A stretch of DNA of 64,000 nt from the NCBI GenBank assembly GCA_036250195.1, contig JAVHZZ010000003.1, positions 298,965,565-299,029,564 of the forward strand, written 5' to 3'. Shown piece by piece: positions 62,801-64,000 of this stretch (positions are counted from its first letter, which is position 1; each line of letters begins with the position of its first letter). The notes below the pieces were generated by a model, which ran no database searches, was not told the origin of the DNA, and saw only the letters and a program-made list of their open reading frames with translations. Both the position numbers and the translations under genes were made by a program. The DNA comes from Mixophyes australis. Lineage: Eukaryota; Chordata; Amphibia; Anura; Limnodynastidae.

Positions 62801-63330
62801 ATTGTCCTCCATTAATACCCCCACTCGACTGCAATTTTTTGTTAATGCCACATGTCACACAGTGTCTTAGGTAGAAGTCTTAGGTGGGCGAAGTGTGCAT
62901 TATGTCGATAGCAATAATGACATTGTGGTGGGTTTAATTTAACAACGGAAGCCAGCACATAGCCGAGGTTTATGCAGATACAAGCAGAGCCTTGATTTCT
63001 GTGCAACCAATGAGAGAGGCAGTGTGCAGAGAAAACGTTAAGTTTTCCCTTGAGCAGTCTGATTGGCTGTTACGTTTACTTTTCTGAATAGTAGGAACAT
63101 TTTTCAGCTGGTGCATTTGCTGTTTAAAATAATTGTAATAACTTGTAACAGTCATAGATGTAACATTTTGTAGATGTAAATTGTATTTATAAAATTACTT
63201 CAAATTGATTTTTCACAGGGAACACCGGTGTTTGTTCATGCTGGGCCTTTTGCTAACATTGCACATGGCAGCTCCTCCGTTTTGGCAGACAAAATAGCAT
63301 TGAAGCTAGTGGGAGAAAATGGCTTTGTGG
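2406..63330 (+). CDS. MTHFD1L: MTHFD1L, partial gene: 16 internal exons of mitochondrial C1-THF synthase
   Basis: The product is mitochondrial 10-formyl-tetrahydrofolate synthetase, which interconverts formate + THF + ATP with 10-formyl-THF + ADP + Pi; in mitochondria it mainly releases formate for cytosolic one-carbon metabolism. Sixteen segments bounded by AG/GT join without any frame break into 556 codons plus one base (1669 nt). Order: degenerate D/C domain (codons 1-176), a linker rich in W, L and P (177-209), then the FTHFS domain with an ATP loop TPLGEGKST (about 271-279), GGAAGGGY, and [12 protein letters not shown] chose MTHFD1L over cytosolic MTHFD1 because the linker carries [12 protein letters not shown] and because the NADP-binding loop of the D/C domain is abnormal (GADGSLEAP). 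Start codon, presequence and C-terminal third are outside the window. Gene identity is very secure; exon ends are assigned from splice motifs and phase. Confidence 0.96.
2525..3225. other. Intron A-B, no recognisable element
   Basis: A 701-base intron with ordinary AT-rich sequence ending in a T/C-rich tract before exon B. I see no repeat family or gene in it. Confidence 0.7.
3226..3326 (+). CDS. MTHFD1L: MTHFD1L exon B (D/C domain)
   Basis: Begins with the base that completes the shared glycine, then encodes [20 protein letters not shown] and continues to ELIEQMG. It matches the VT-x-x-N-x-G-K segment of D/C domains that leads into the Rossmann half. Acceptor ttcag, donor gtaagt; it leaves one base (G), phase 1. 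A short polypyrimidine tract precedes the acceptor. Confidence 0.93.
4819..5012. mobile_element. Palindromic MITE, family A copy 1
   Basis: An almost full-length palindrome: left ggtaaatgtatcaagcggcg pairs with right gcagtttgataaacttacc, and each arm carries the attctagttatcatttt/ aatgataactagaat core and gcaaccaatcagattctag. The same core occurs at 16310-16487 and 24667-24841. It has no coding capacity; it was presumably moved by a PIF/Harbinger-type transposase (see the copy with a TTA duplication). Confidence 0.85.
6413..6600. mobile_element. GC-rich MITE-like repeat with nested CCCGGGT inverted repeats
   Basis: An abrupt GC-rich island with several gacccgggtc / cccgggt palindromes and two copies of a tgca-(a/c)tatgaat module. 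Composition and repeat structure suggest a non-autonomous DNA transposon. Its right limit is uncertain (possibly to about 6730) and no target duplication was found. Confidence 0.45.
6971..7110 (+). CDS. MTHFD1L: MTHFD1L exon C (Rossmann half of D/C domain)
   Basis: Encodes [20 protein letters not shown], then [15 protein letters not shown], ending LQTK (46 codons after the split one). The [13 protein letters not shown] stretch sits where active dehydrogenases carry a G-R-S-x-x-V-G-x-P nucleotide-binding loop. The R-S and V-G positions are lost, as expected for the catalytically silent D/C domain of MTHFD1L. Acceptor ttgtag, donor gtaaaa; leaves phase 0. Confidence 0.94.
7605..7694. repeat. 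Compound microsatellite (GA)n-(GT)n-(TA)n
   Basis: Runs of GA (7605-7620), TATG/TG (7621-7662) and AT (7662-7694) lie back to back. Likely length-polymorphic. Confidence 0.95.
7695..8222. repeat. Unclassified interspersed repeat with poly-G and (CA)n
   Basis: Contains a G run (7920-7940), a CA microsatellite (8031-8062) and a phrase occurring twice at its end (acacgccgctaggctt at about 8074 and about 8189, each followed by a t-a-t-t-a-g-a-t-a tail). The tccaatttcaggtcaattgg-like sentence before the CA run is of the kind seen in interspersed repeats. The superfamily is not established. Confidence 0.5.
9571..10818 (-). pseudogene. L1 ORF2 C-terminal region
   Basis: A 415-codon open stretch beginning around [20 protein letters not shown], followed by [18 protein letters not shown], the usual post-RT block of L1 ORF2. 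Later residues contain a cysteine/histidine cluster (CWRQC...LLHIFW) like the L1 C-terminal zinc-knuckle. It ends at a stop at 9571. It is out of frame with the RT segment that precedes it, so a frameshift lies in the 10745-10818 overlap. Confidence 0.9.
10745..11923 (-). pseudogene. L1 ORF2 reverse transcriptase region
   Basis: A 392-codon open stretch. Visible RT motifs in order: [10 protein letters not shown] (about 52-61), YRPIALLN (115-122), LDAEKAFDR (184-192), [13 protein letters not shown] (240-252), FADD catalytic box (284-287) and LKYLGIQ (near 350). The active-site aspartates are retained although the element as a whole is broken. Function in a live element: target-primed reverse transcription. 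Confidence 0.95.
11958..12559 (-). pseudogene. L1 ORF2: end of endonuclease and linker
   Basis: Starts at the hAT insertion border with [10 protein letters not shown] and continues through WSDHAPL, the S-D-H active-site motif that ends L1-type apurinic endonucleases, then a charged linker ([12 protein letters not shown]) that usually precedes the RT. A frameshift/stop near 11958 separates it from the RT. Confidence 0.9.
12947..13134. repeat. Two-copy 94-bp tandem duplication in the hAT element
   Basis: The units share ctgcgtagtggagtggcccc, aatttggtacc and ccctcaactggtctgaattc in the same order, offset by 94 bases. Confidence 0.85.
13550..13870. repeat. Degenerate tandem repeat of about 30 bp in the hAT element
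   Basis: At least six copies of a unit built on caccactggactcagcagga followed by cagagcac. The copies are in two blocks (13557-13697 and 13803-13870), separated by T-rich sequence. Confidence 0.85.
14102..14717 (-). pseudogene. L1 ORF2: N-terminal part of AP-endonuclease
   Basis: Reads [17 protein letters not shown] from 14717, then [11 protein letters not shown], the classical L1 endonuclease N-terminus with the catalytic E of QETH. It continues (after a frameshift in a C run near 14585) to [12 protein letters not shown] and YSRID, where the hAT insertion cuts it. A stop codon lies three codons before KLLSLNV, close to where ORF2 should begin. Confidence 0.92.
15345..15625 (+). mobile_element. 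LINE ORF2 C-terminus and 3' tail (CR1-like)
   Basis: The + strand reads [20 protein letters not shown] then NTVEQFEHA, the usual C-terminal sentence of CR1/Rex-type ORF2 proteins (V-V-D-x-W-N-S-L-P-x-x-V-V-x-A). A 3'UTR follows, ending in tctatgtttctat. It is a 5'-truncated insertion. Confidence 0.75.
16310..16487. mobile_element. Palindromic MITE, family A copy 2
   Basis: Left ggaggtatattcactaaact pairs with right agtttagtaaatatacctcc. The interior has the shared gcctatag / aatctgattggttgctatag core of family A. It lies about 370 bases before the Tc1 element. Confidence 0.85.
16860..18404 (-). mobile_element. Decayed Tc1/mariner transposon
   Basis: Both ends carry the inverted repeat CACTAGCGTGCAAAAGTCTT (left 16860, right 18404), each flanked by TA (16858-16859 and 18405-18406), the Tc1/mariner target. 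The minus strand contains a broken transposase. The total of 1545 bp fits a full-length Tc1-like element. Confidence 0.94.
17041..17830 (-). pseudogene. Tc1-type transposase remnant
   Basis: In minus-strand order: a stretch resembling the helix-turn-helix/linker end ([20 protein letters not shown]), then [27 protein letters not shown] with [10 protein letters not shown], the V-K-H-G-G-G-S-V-M-V-W-G block of Tc1 transposases (open frame 17687-17334), and QDNYPKHT, the block with the second catalytic aspartate. Several frameshifts and stops separate these, and the SPDLNPIE-type block is only recognisable across a frame change near 17230. Inactive. Confidence 0.88.
18653..18728. repeat. (GT)n/(TA)n microsatellite
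   Basis: GT run followed by interrupted TA runs that form a self-complementary tatatata...tatatata tract. Confidence 0.9.
18896..19226. mobile_element. Palindromic MITE, family B copy 2
   Basis: A near-perfect long palindrome: gggcctgattcattaaggaa at the left, ttccttaatgaatcgggccc at the right, with matching arms (acaattgagtaagtagtctcctgg / ccaggagactacttactcaattgt) throughout. It shares its interior with 242-567. Confidence 0.92.
19623..19716 (+). CDS. MTHFD1L: MTHFD1L exon D (D/C domain)
   Basis: Encodes [20 protein letters not shown], then [12 protein letters not shown] (last glycine split). It matches the D-I-x-V-x-G-x-P-x-x-x-x-x-x-W-I-K-P-G block of D/C domains. Acceptor ctacag, donor gtgggt, leaves phase 1. 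It is isolated by introns of 12.5 kb and 7.4 kb and is followed within 200 bases by a long TA microsatellite. Confidence 0.92.
19899..19988. repeat. (TA)n microsatellite, about 90 bp
   Basis: Nearly uninterrupted TA dinucleotides, 183 bases downstream of the exon D donor. Confidence 0.98.
21450..21611. mobile_element. MITE-like inverted-repeat element
   Basis: Ends GGAGGCAGCCATT (21450-21462) and AATGGCTGCCTCC (21599-21611) are perfect complements and imperfect pairing extends both inward (aactagt...actagtt) and a few bases outward. No target duplication was identified. Confidence 0.7.
21968..22160. mobile_element. hAT MITE (193 bp) with 8-bp target duplication
   Basis: Terminal repeats CAGGGTTTCCCAAACCCAGT and the complementary actgggtttgggaaaccctg are flanked by perfect GCTTATGT copies (21960-21967 and 22161-22168). 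The CAG...CTG ends and 8-bp duplication are diagnostic of hAT. No coding capacity. Confidence 0.95.
24667..24841. mobile_element. Palindromic MITE, family A copy 3, with TTA duplication
   Basis: GGGCTAGATTTACTAAGCTG pairs perfectly with cagcttagtaaatctagccc. It is flanked by TTA on both sides (24664-24666 and 24842-24844), matching the TWA target of PIF/Harbinger elements. It inserted into the hAT element, so it is younger than it. Confidence 0.88.
25306..25471. mobile_element. Palindromic MITE with GGGGGTAA termini
   Basis: Left gggggtaattgtatcatacc and the complementary right end (ggtatgatacatttaccccc) enclose arms that continue through ccggttttctcaactcgcgg and gatcggcgtcttc. The stem is nearly perfect over about 50 bases. 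Its terminal sentence resembles that of the element at 4819-5012. Confidence 0.85.
25880..26520. repeat. C-rich minisatellite, about 17 units
   Basis: Units of roughly 30-45 bp built from gagtggcatcctgtctctta followed by tt and a run of 7-17 C. Later units change to gcatactgtcatgtct and gcatactgtttattatt. The long proline-rich open frames across it (for example 25824-26777) are products of the repeat, not genes. The C runs could form i-motifs, and G-quadruplexes on the other strand. Confidence 0.95.
27166..27239 (+). CDS. MTHFD1L: MTHFD1L exon E (end of D/C domain)
   Basis: Encodes [20 protein letters not shown] then LRLQ after completing the glycine from exon D. The 3' half ([12 protein letters not shown]) aligns to the G-G-V-G-P-M-T folate-site helix of active D/C enzymes; the 5' half is divergent, serine- and glutamate-rich and not recognisable against known members. 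Acceptor cctcag, donor gtcagt. It is separated from exon F by an intron of only 76 bases. Confidence 0.88.
27316..27413 (+). CDS. MTHFD1L: MTHFD1L exon F (interdomain linker)
   Basis: Encodes [20 protein letters not shown] then [12 protein letters not shown] and two bases of a serine codon. The [13 protein letters not shown] motif is characteristic of the MTHFD1L linker between the D/C and synthetase domains, and it is the best single argument for the mitochondrial paralogue. Acceptor atcag, donor gtatgc. Confidence 0.94.
29416..29765. mobile_element. Small non-autonomous hAT element (350 bp)
   Basis: Flanked by 8-bp CCATCAGA copies (29408-29415 and 29766-29773). Ends CAGGCCCGG and CCGGCCCTG are related to those of the element at 24306-26924. 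The sequence begins and ends with cctagggcgcc modules. It contains a long internal hairpin (29597-29674). Confidence 0.93.
29597..29674. repeat. Long near-perfect hairpin inside the hAT element
   Basis: ccgcctctctgctccgtctc followed by ctcccctccact pairs with agtggaggggaggagacgga then gcagagaggcgg, around a loop of about 14 bases. Confidence 0.88.
30050..30545. mobile_element. Fragment related to the interior of the 24.3-26.9 kb hAT element
   Basis: Shares, in order, phrases with 25090-25800: aactcccc/cccaactgtccttg, gggacagtctcacc/gagacagtcacc, ttctcctgcctgttcttg/ccagtgttcttgtcact, gaccacctg...ctgctg, tgcttgt(t/c)tggatcctcga, and then Y-rich text with cattaatagcacc and attaataaccccc near a C run. 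No terminal repeats were identified at either edge. Confidence 0.65.
30755..30928 (+). CDS. MTHFD1L: MTHFD1L exon G (start of FTHFS domain)
   Basis: Encodes [20 protein letters not shown] then [20 protein letters not shown] and [17 protein letters not shown]. This is the first helical block of formate-THF ligases (I-x-x-L-A-x-E-I-G-L-L, Y-G-x-x-K-A-K-V). Acceptor tttcag, donor gtaagt, leaves phase 2. It is the longest coding exon in the window (174 bases). Confidence 0.96.
32573..32730 (+). mobile_element. LINE reverse transcriptase fragment (CR1-like)
   Basis: Reads [20 protein letters not shown] then [15 protein letters not shown], the P-x-D-W-K-x-A-x-V-x-P-x-x-K...N-Y-R-P-V-S-L block of CR1/Rex-type RTs. 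Only this short piece is recognisable. Confidence 0.75.
32783..33720 (-). pseudogene. Orphan L1-type ORF1 fragment
   Basis: On the minus strand, [20 protein letters not shown] then [12 protein letters not shown], followed after a frameshift by [20 protein letters not shown] and [20 protein letters not shown]. This is the RNA-recognition and C-terminal domain of L1 ORF1 proteins (RNA chaperone of the retrotransposon particle). The upstream 33345-33720 segment probably is the coiled-coil part, heavily decayed. No ORF2 adjoins it. Confidence 0.88.
34990..35290 (-). mobile_element. SINE/LINE remnant with L2-type 3' tail, antisense
   Basis: Read on the minus strand it ends in ggcgcccaacaaataaatga followed by a TAA-type repeat, the tail style of L2-mobilised elements. 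The body includes the complement of gctcaaacgagcttacatcc and ccgcagcgccg. Length about 300 bases; whether SINE or truncated L2 is not settled. Confidence 0.6.
35600..36330 (+). mobile_element. L2-clade LINE reverse transcriptase fragment
   Basis: In frames that shift repeatedly: [16 protein letters not shown], the LDLSAAFDTVDH motif of L2 RTs; [15 protein letters not shown], the G-V-P-Q-G-S-V-L-G-P-L-L-F motif; DTHIYLSS after a lost YAD box; and a C-terminal [19 protein letters not shown] end near 36280. Heavily decayed and 5'-truncated. Confidence 0.88.
36537..36964. mobile_element. Inverted-repeat DNA transposon (MITE, 428 bp)
   Basis: Termini CTAAAGCTGGGTACACACTA and the perfect complement (tagtgtgtacccagctttag). 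The interior is rich in cgnncg-type CpG words and has secondary inverted repeats (gtgtgta). No target duplication could be fixed, so the superfamily is left open. Confidence 0.88.
37555..37691 (+). CDS. MTHFD1L: MTHFD1L exon H (ATP-binding loop of FTHFS)
   Basis: Encodes [20 protein letters not shown] then [20 protein letters not shown] and [15 protein letters not shown] is the phosphate-binding loop of formyl-THF synthetases and [14 protein letters not shown] the following conserved loop. All key residues visible here are intact, so the ligase should be active. Acceptor ctta-g, donor gtaatt, leaves phase 1. Confidence 0.97.
38050..38096 (+). CDS. MTHFD1L: MTHFD1L exon I (GGAAGGGY micro-exon)
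   Basis: A 47-base exon encoding [16 protein letters not shown] after completing the split glycine from exon H. The glycine-rich GGAAGGG segment and VIPMEEFNLH are invariant features of FTHFS. Too short to find by length; it is identified by phase and exact family motif. Acceptor tatag, donor gtatga. Confidence 0.96.
39460..39765 (+). mobile_element. L1-clade ORF2 fragment, post-RT region
   Basis: With two stops, the + strand reads [11 protein letters not shown], then [20 protein letters not shown], then [16 protein letters not shown]. This matches the L1 sentence F-K-Y-L-G-I-x-L-T ... W-x-x-L-x-x-S-W-x-G-R-x-x-x-x-K-M-x-x-L-P-K-L-L-Y-L-F-Q-x-L-P. It is a different insertion from the one at 9-15 kb and in the opposite orientation. 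Confidence 0.85.
40262..40480. repeat. G-rich minisatellite, 6-7 units of about 31-40 bp
   Basis: Unit core gccgctacagggggagggaa followed by gggaggaggttgt. Short open frames over it (40218-40494) are repeat artefacts. The G runs are compatible with G-quadruplex formation. Confidence 0.92.
40781..40888 (+). CDS. MTHFD1L: MTHFD1L exon J (GDIHA motif)
   Basis: Encodes [20 protein letters not shown] then [28 protein letters not shown] is the signature stretch of formate-THF ligases. Enters and leaves phase 0. Acceptor ttgcag, donor gtgatt. Confidence 0.97.
41149..41223 (+). CDS. MTHFD1L: MTHFD1L exon K
   Basis: Encodes [20 protein letters not shown] then IARLK (25 codons, phase 0 in and out). 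Matches the NRLVP-x-x-N-G-V-R block of eukaryotic C1-THF synthases. Acceptor tttcag, strong donor gtgagt. The following intron is 7.2 kb. Confidence 0.95.
43534..44700. mobile_element. Probable non-autonomous hAT element
   Basis: Left end CAGCGACGGATTGG and right end CCAATCCGCCCTTG are imperfect inverted repeats (11 of 14), of the style seen at 24306-26924. The expected 8-bp duplication is not clear, so the call rests on the ends and on the abrupt change of sequence. It contains the 15-unit minisatellite. An 80-codon open frame at 43530-43772 overlaps its left part and was not recognised. Confidence 0.5.
44033..44512. repeat. 15-unit minisatellite with self-complementary 31-bp unit
   Basis: Unit aaatggctggccaggggggt followed by ctgccccccct. 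Each unit pairs its G run with its C run around a TCTG loop. Three unit variants appear in order: ggctggcc/ctgcc (first nine), ggttggcc/ctgtcc, and ggttggccagggggtg/ctgtcccccca, so turnover is directional. Confidence 0.97.
47728..47826 (+). mobile_element. L2-tailed SINE/LINE remnant
   Basis: Phrase ttagactgtaagctccaatg ... gcaggaactgatgtgagtga ... ctgtacagggctctggaatt ... gttgctatataaatagctga followed by a TGA repeat. The tail style (ctatataaat + trinucleotide repeat) is that of L2-type 3' ends. Confidence 0.75.
48384..48486 (+). CDS. MTHFD1L: MTHFD1L exon L
   Basis: Encodes [20 protein letters not shown] then [14 protein letters not shown] and one base. LDIDP-x-T-I-T-W-x-R is conserved in the synthetase family. 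Acceptor ttcag, donor gtaaca, leaves phase 1. Confidence 0.95.
48954..49030 (+). CDS. MTHFD1L: MTHFD1L exon M
   Basis: Encodes [20 protein letters not shown] then KGFSRQ. VLD-x-NDR-x-LR-x-I-x-I-G is a hallmark of formate-THF ligases. Acceptor catag, donor gtaacg, leaves phase 0. It lies 467 bases after exon L. Confidence 0.96.
50454..50594 (+). CDS. MTHFD1L: MTHFD1L exon N
   Basis: Encodes [20 protein letters not shown] then [20 protein letters not shown] and PVTAEDL. Matches F-D-I-x-V-A-S-E-I-M-A-x-L-A-L and L-G-x-M-V-V-A of FTHFS. Acceptor tttag after a T-rich tract, donor gtaggt; 47 whole codons. A TTA/ATT microsatellite begins about 110 bases downstream. Confidence 0.97.
50703..50826. 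repeat. (ATT)n/(TTA)n microsatellite
   Basis: About 120 bases of interrupted TAA/TTA units starting 109 bases after exon N; the first part (ataataataat) and the rest are complementary and may fold. Confidence 0.95.
56717..57661. mobile_element. MITE with gggcctc(g/a)(t/c)ttagag termini, interrupted by a hAT MITE
   Basis: Left gggcctcgtttagagttgag and right (complement gggcctcacttagagctgga) form imperfect inverted repeats. Inner modules also pair loosely (aacttttttgcacaagatgtg / cacaaaagtaccttttttc). The element at 57093-57405 inserted into it. Without that insertion it is about 620 bases. No target duplication was identified. Confidence 0.65.
57093..57405. mobile_element. hAT MITE (313 bp) nested in another MITE
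   Basis: Flanked by perfect 8-bp ACTTCATT copies (57085-57092 and 57406-57413). Termini catacttgcctactc and the complement of gagttggcatgtgtg are imperfect inverted repeats. The interior is very GC-rich with gcgattggcc and tctcccgg modules. The high CpG content belongs to the transposon, not to a promoter. Confidence 0.9.
58306..58374 (+). CDS. MTHFD1L: MTHFD1L exon O
   Basis: Encodes [20 protein letters not shown] then TLE (23 codons, phase 0). Matches the G-x-x-GAL-x-x-L-x-x-DA-x-x-P-x-L-x-Q-T-L-E block. The polypyrimidine tract upstream contains a short tandem duplication of cttttactatactttc that ends in the acceptor. Donor gtaagc. Confidence 0.95.
58526..58646 (+). mobile_element. L2-tailed SINE/LINE remnant
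   Basis: atagattgtaagcaagcgag, agggccttctcacc, then gtaaagcgctatataaataa followed by ATG repeats. Same construction as 47728-47826, 152 bases after exon O. Confidence 0.78.
61127..61160. repeat. A-run plus (TA)n microsatellite
   Basis: Poly-A of about 13 followed by TA units. Confidence 0.9.
63219..63330 (+). CDS. MTHFD1L: MTHFD1L exon P
   Basis: Encodes [20 protein letters not shown] then [17 protein letters not shown] and one base. [14 protein letters not shown] is an FTHFS signature. Acceptor cacag, donor gtaagt, leaves phase 1. The remaining exons, including the VTEAGFGADIG-type block expected next, are beyond the window. Confidence 0.97.
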
Positions 63331-64000
63331 GTAAGTTAAATCTCACTGTACTTACTCACTCCTCTTTTTACAGTCATGCAGATTTCAAGGTAAAACCTAT
63401 TTCTTCTCTTAGCAATTTATTGGTTTTGACAGAAATGAGAAGATGTTTATTGGTGCATAGTTTTTTTGTTTTTGTTTAAAACCCATCTTCCCTGAAATGC
63501 TTATAATACATGTGTATGTAACAAACTTTTTTTTATTGGATAAATGAGCTTTGAGGATTTGGTTAGTGTTTATTTGTTTTCTAAAATGTTTGGTCATGCT
63601 ACAGTCTAACACCTTACTTGTGTTGTCTAAGTACAGCATCTTACTGTAGAAGTCTGAGGAACATTGACAACCTAGAGGAGTTTTTAAAATATAAAGCACA
63701 AAGTAGATAAAATATTGTTAATAGAAGGGTGGATATGACAAATGAACTCTTATCGGATTGTAAAATCTCAATTATTGGTTTAAATGGACAGGTCACAAAG
63801 TTACCTGATAATCCACTTTAAATCTTTCCTCATTTGCTTATAGATAAAAATGCAGTAATTTTTCGATAGAAACTATGTCTCAATCACCGTAAAACATTAA
63901 GCTGCAGTAGATATGTATTGTTTATATTCTGGATGCATCTAGCTATTTATACCTACTTTTAGGTTTTGGTTTTTTTGTTTTTTTTTCATGGGGGGGTGTA
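63331..64000. other. Intron after exon P, continuing beyond the window
   Basis: Starts with donor gtaagt and has no recognisable exon or element up to the window end. Confidence 0.75.

Larger units (their letters stand above)
58375..63218. other. Intron O-P (4.8 kb)
   Basis: Contains an L2-tailed element (58526-58646) and a TA run (61127-61160). 59405-59480 ends in gatgaatcaggccca, which resembles the terminal phrase of family B MITEs. The rest shows nothing recognisable. Confidence 0.65.

Overview
The window is a vertebrate nuclear genomic segment, most likely from an amphibian and probably a frog. It shows spliced coding exons with GT/AG borders, introns full of L1-, L2- and CR1-type LINE fragments, many hAT-type elements with 8-bp target duplications, a Tc1/mariner copy, palindromic MITEs and long microsatellites. 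The organism call is an inference from this repeat mixture and from how the protein looks; no species-specific marker was identified. There are no bacterial-type operons, CRISPR arrays or recognisable RNA genes.

One host gene spans almost the whole window on the + strand: MTHFD1L, the mitochondrial monofunctional C1-tetrahydrofolate synthase (10-formyl-THF synthetase). Sixteen internal exons, from 2406-2524 to 63219-63330, join in one reading frame of 556 codons plus 1 base, with every splice phase matching. The first exons (start codon and mitochondrial presequence) lie upstream of base 1 and the last exons lie downstream of base 64000. Codons 1 to about 176 form the degenerate methylene-THF dehydrogenase/cyclohydrolase (D/C) domain. 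Codons from about 209 onward form the formyl-THF synthetase domain, with an intact ATP-binding loop at 37555-37691 and the glycine-rich GGAAGGGY segment across 37691/38050.

Layout by region: 1-2405 is upstream intron with a palindromic MITE and an unclassified repeat with a hairpin. 2406-7110 holds exons A-C. 7111-19622 is a large intron with a decayed antisense L1 (about 9121-14800) carrying a hAT insertion (12560-14101) in its endonuclease, a CR1-like LINE tail, a Tc1 element (16860-18404) and MITEs. 19623-19716 is exon D. 19717-27165 is an intron with a hAT MITE (21968-22160) and a 2.6-kb hAT-type element (24306-26924) that itself contains MITEs and a C-rich minisatellite. 27166-30928 holds exons E-G and another small hAT element. 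30929-37554 is an intron with LINE fragments, including an orphan L1 ORF1 and an L2-type reverse transcriptase. 37555-41223 holds exons H-K, an L1 fragment and a G-rich minisatellite. 41224-48383 is an intron with a 15-unit palindromic-unit minisatellite inside a probable hAT element. 48384-50594 holds exons L-N. 50595-63330 holds exons O-P and a hAT MITE nested inside another MITE.

I found no new multi-gene system. The most informative observations are the dated nesting of transposons (insertion order readable from interrupted repeats and target duplications), the repeated appearance of homopolymer-rich minisatellites within one gene, and the remnant of the folate-site motif in the inactive D/C domain.
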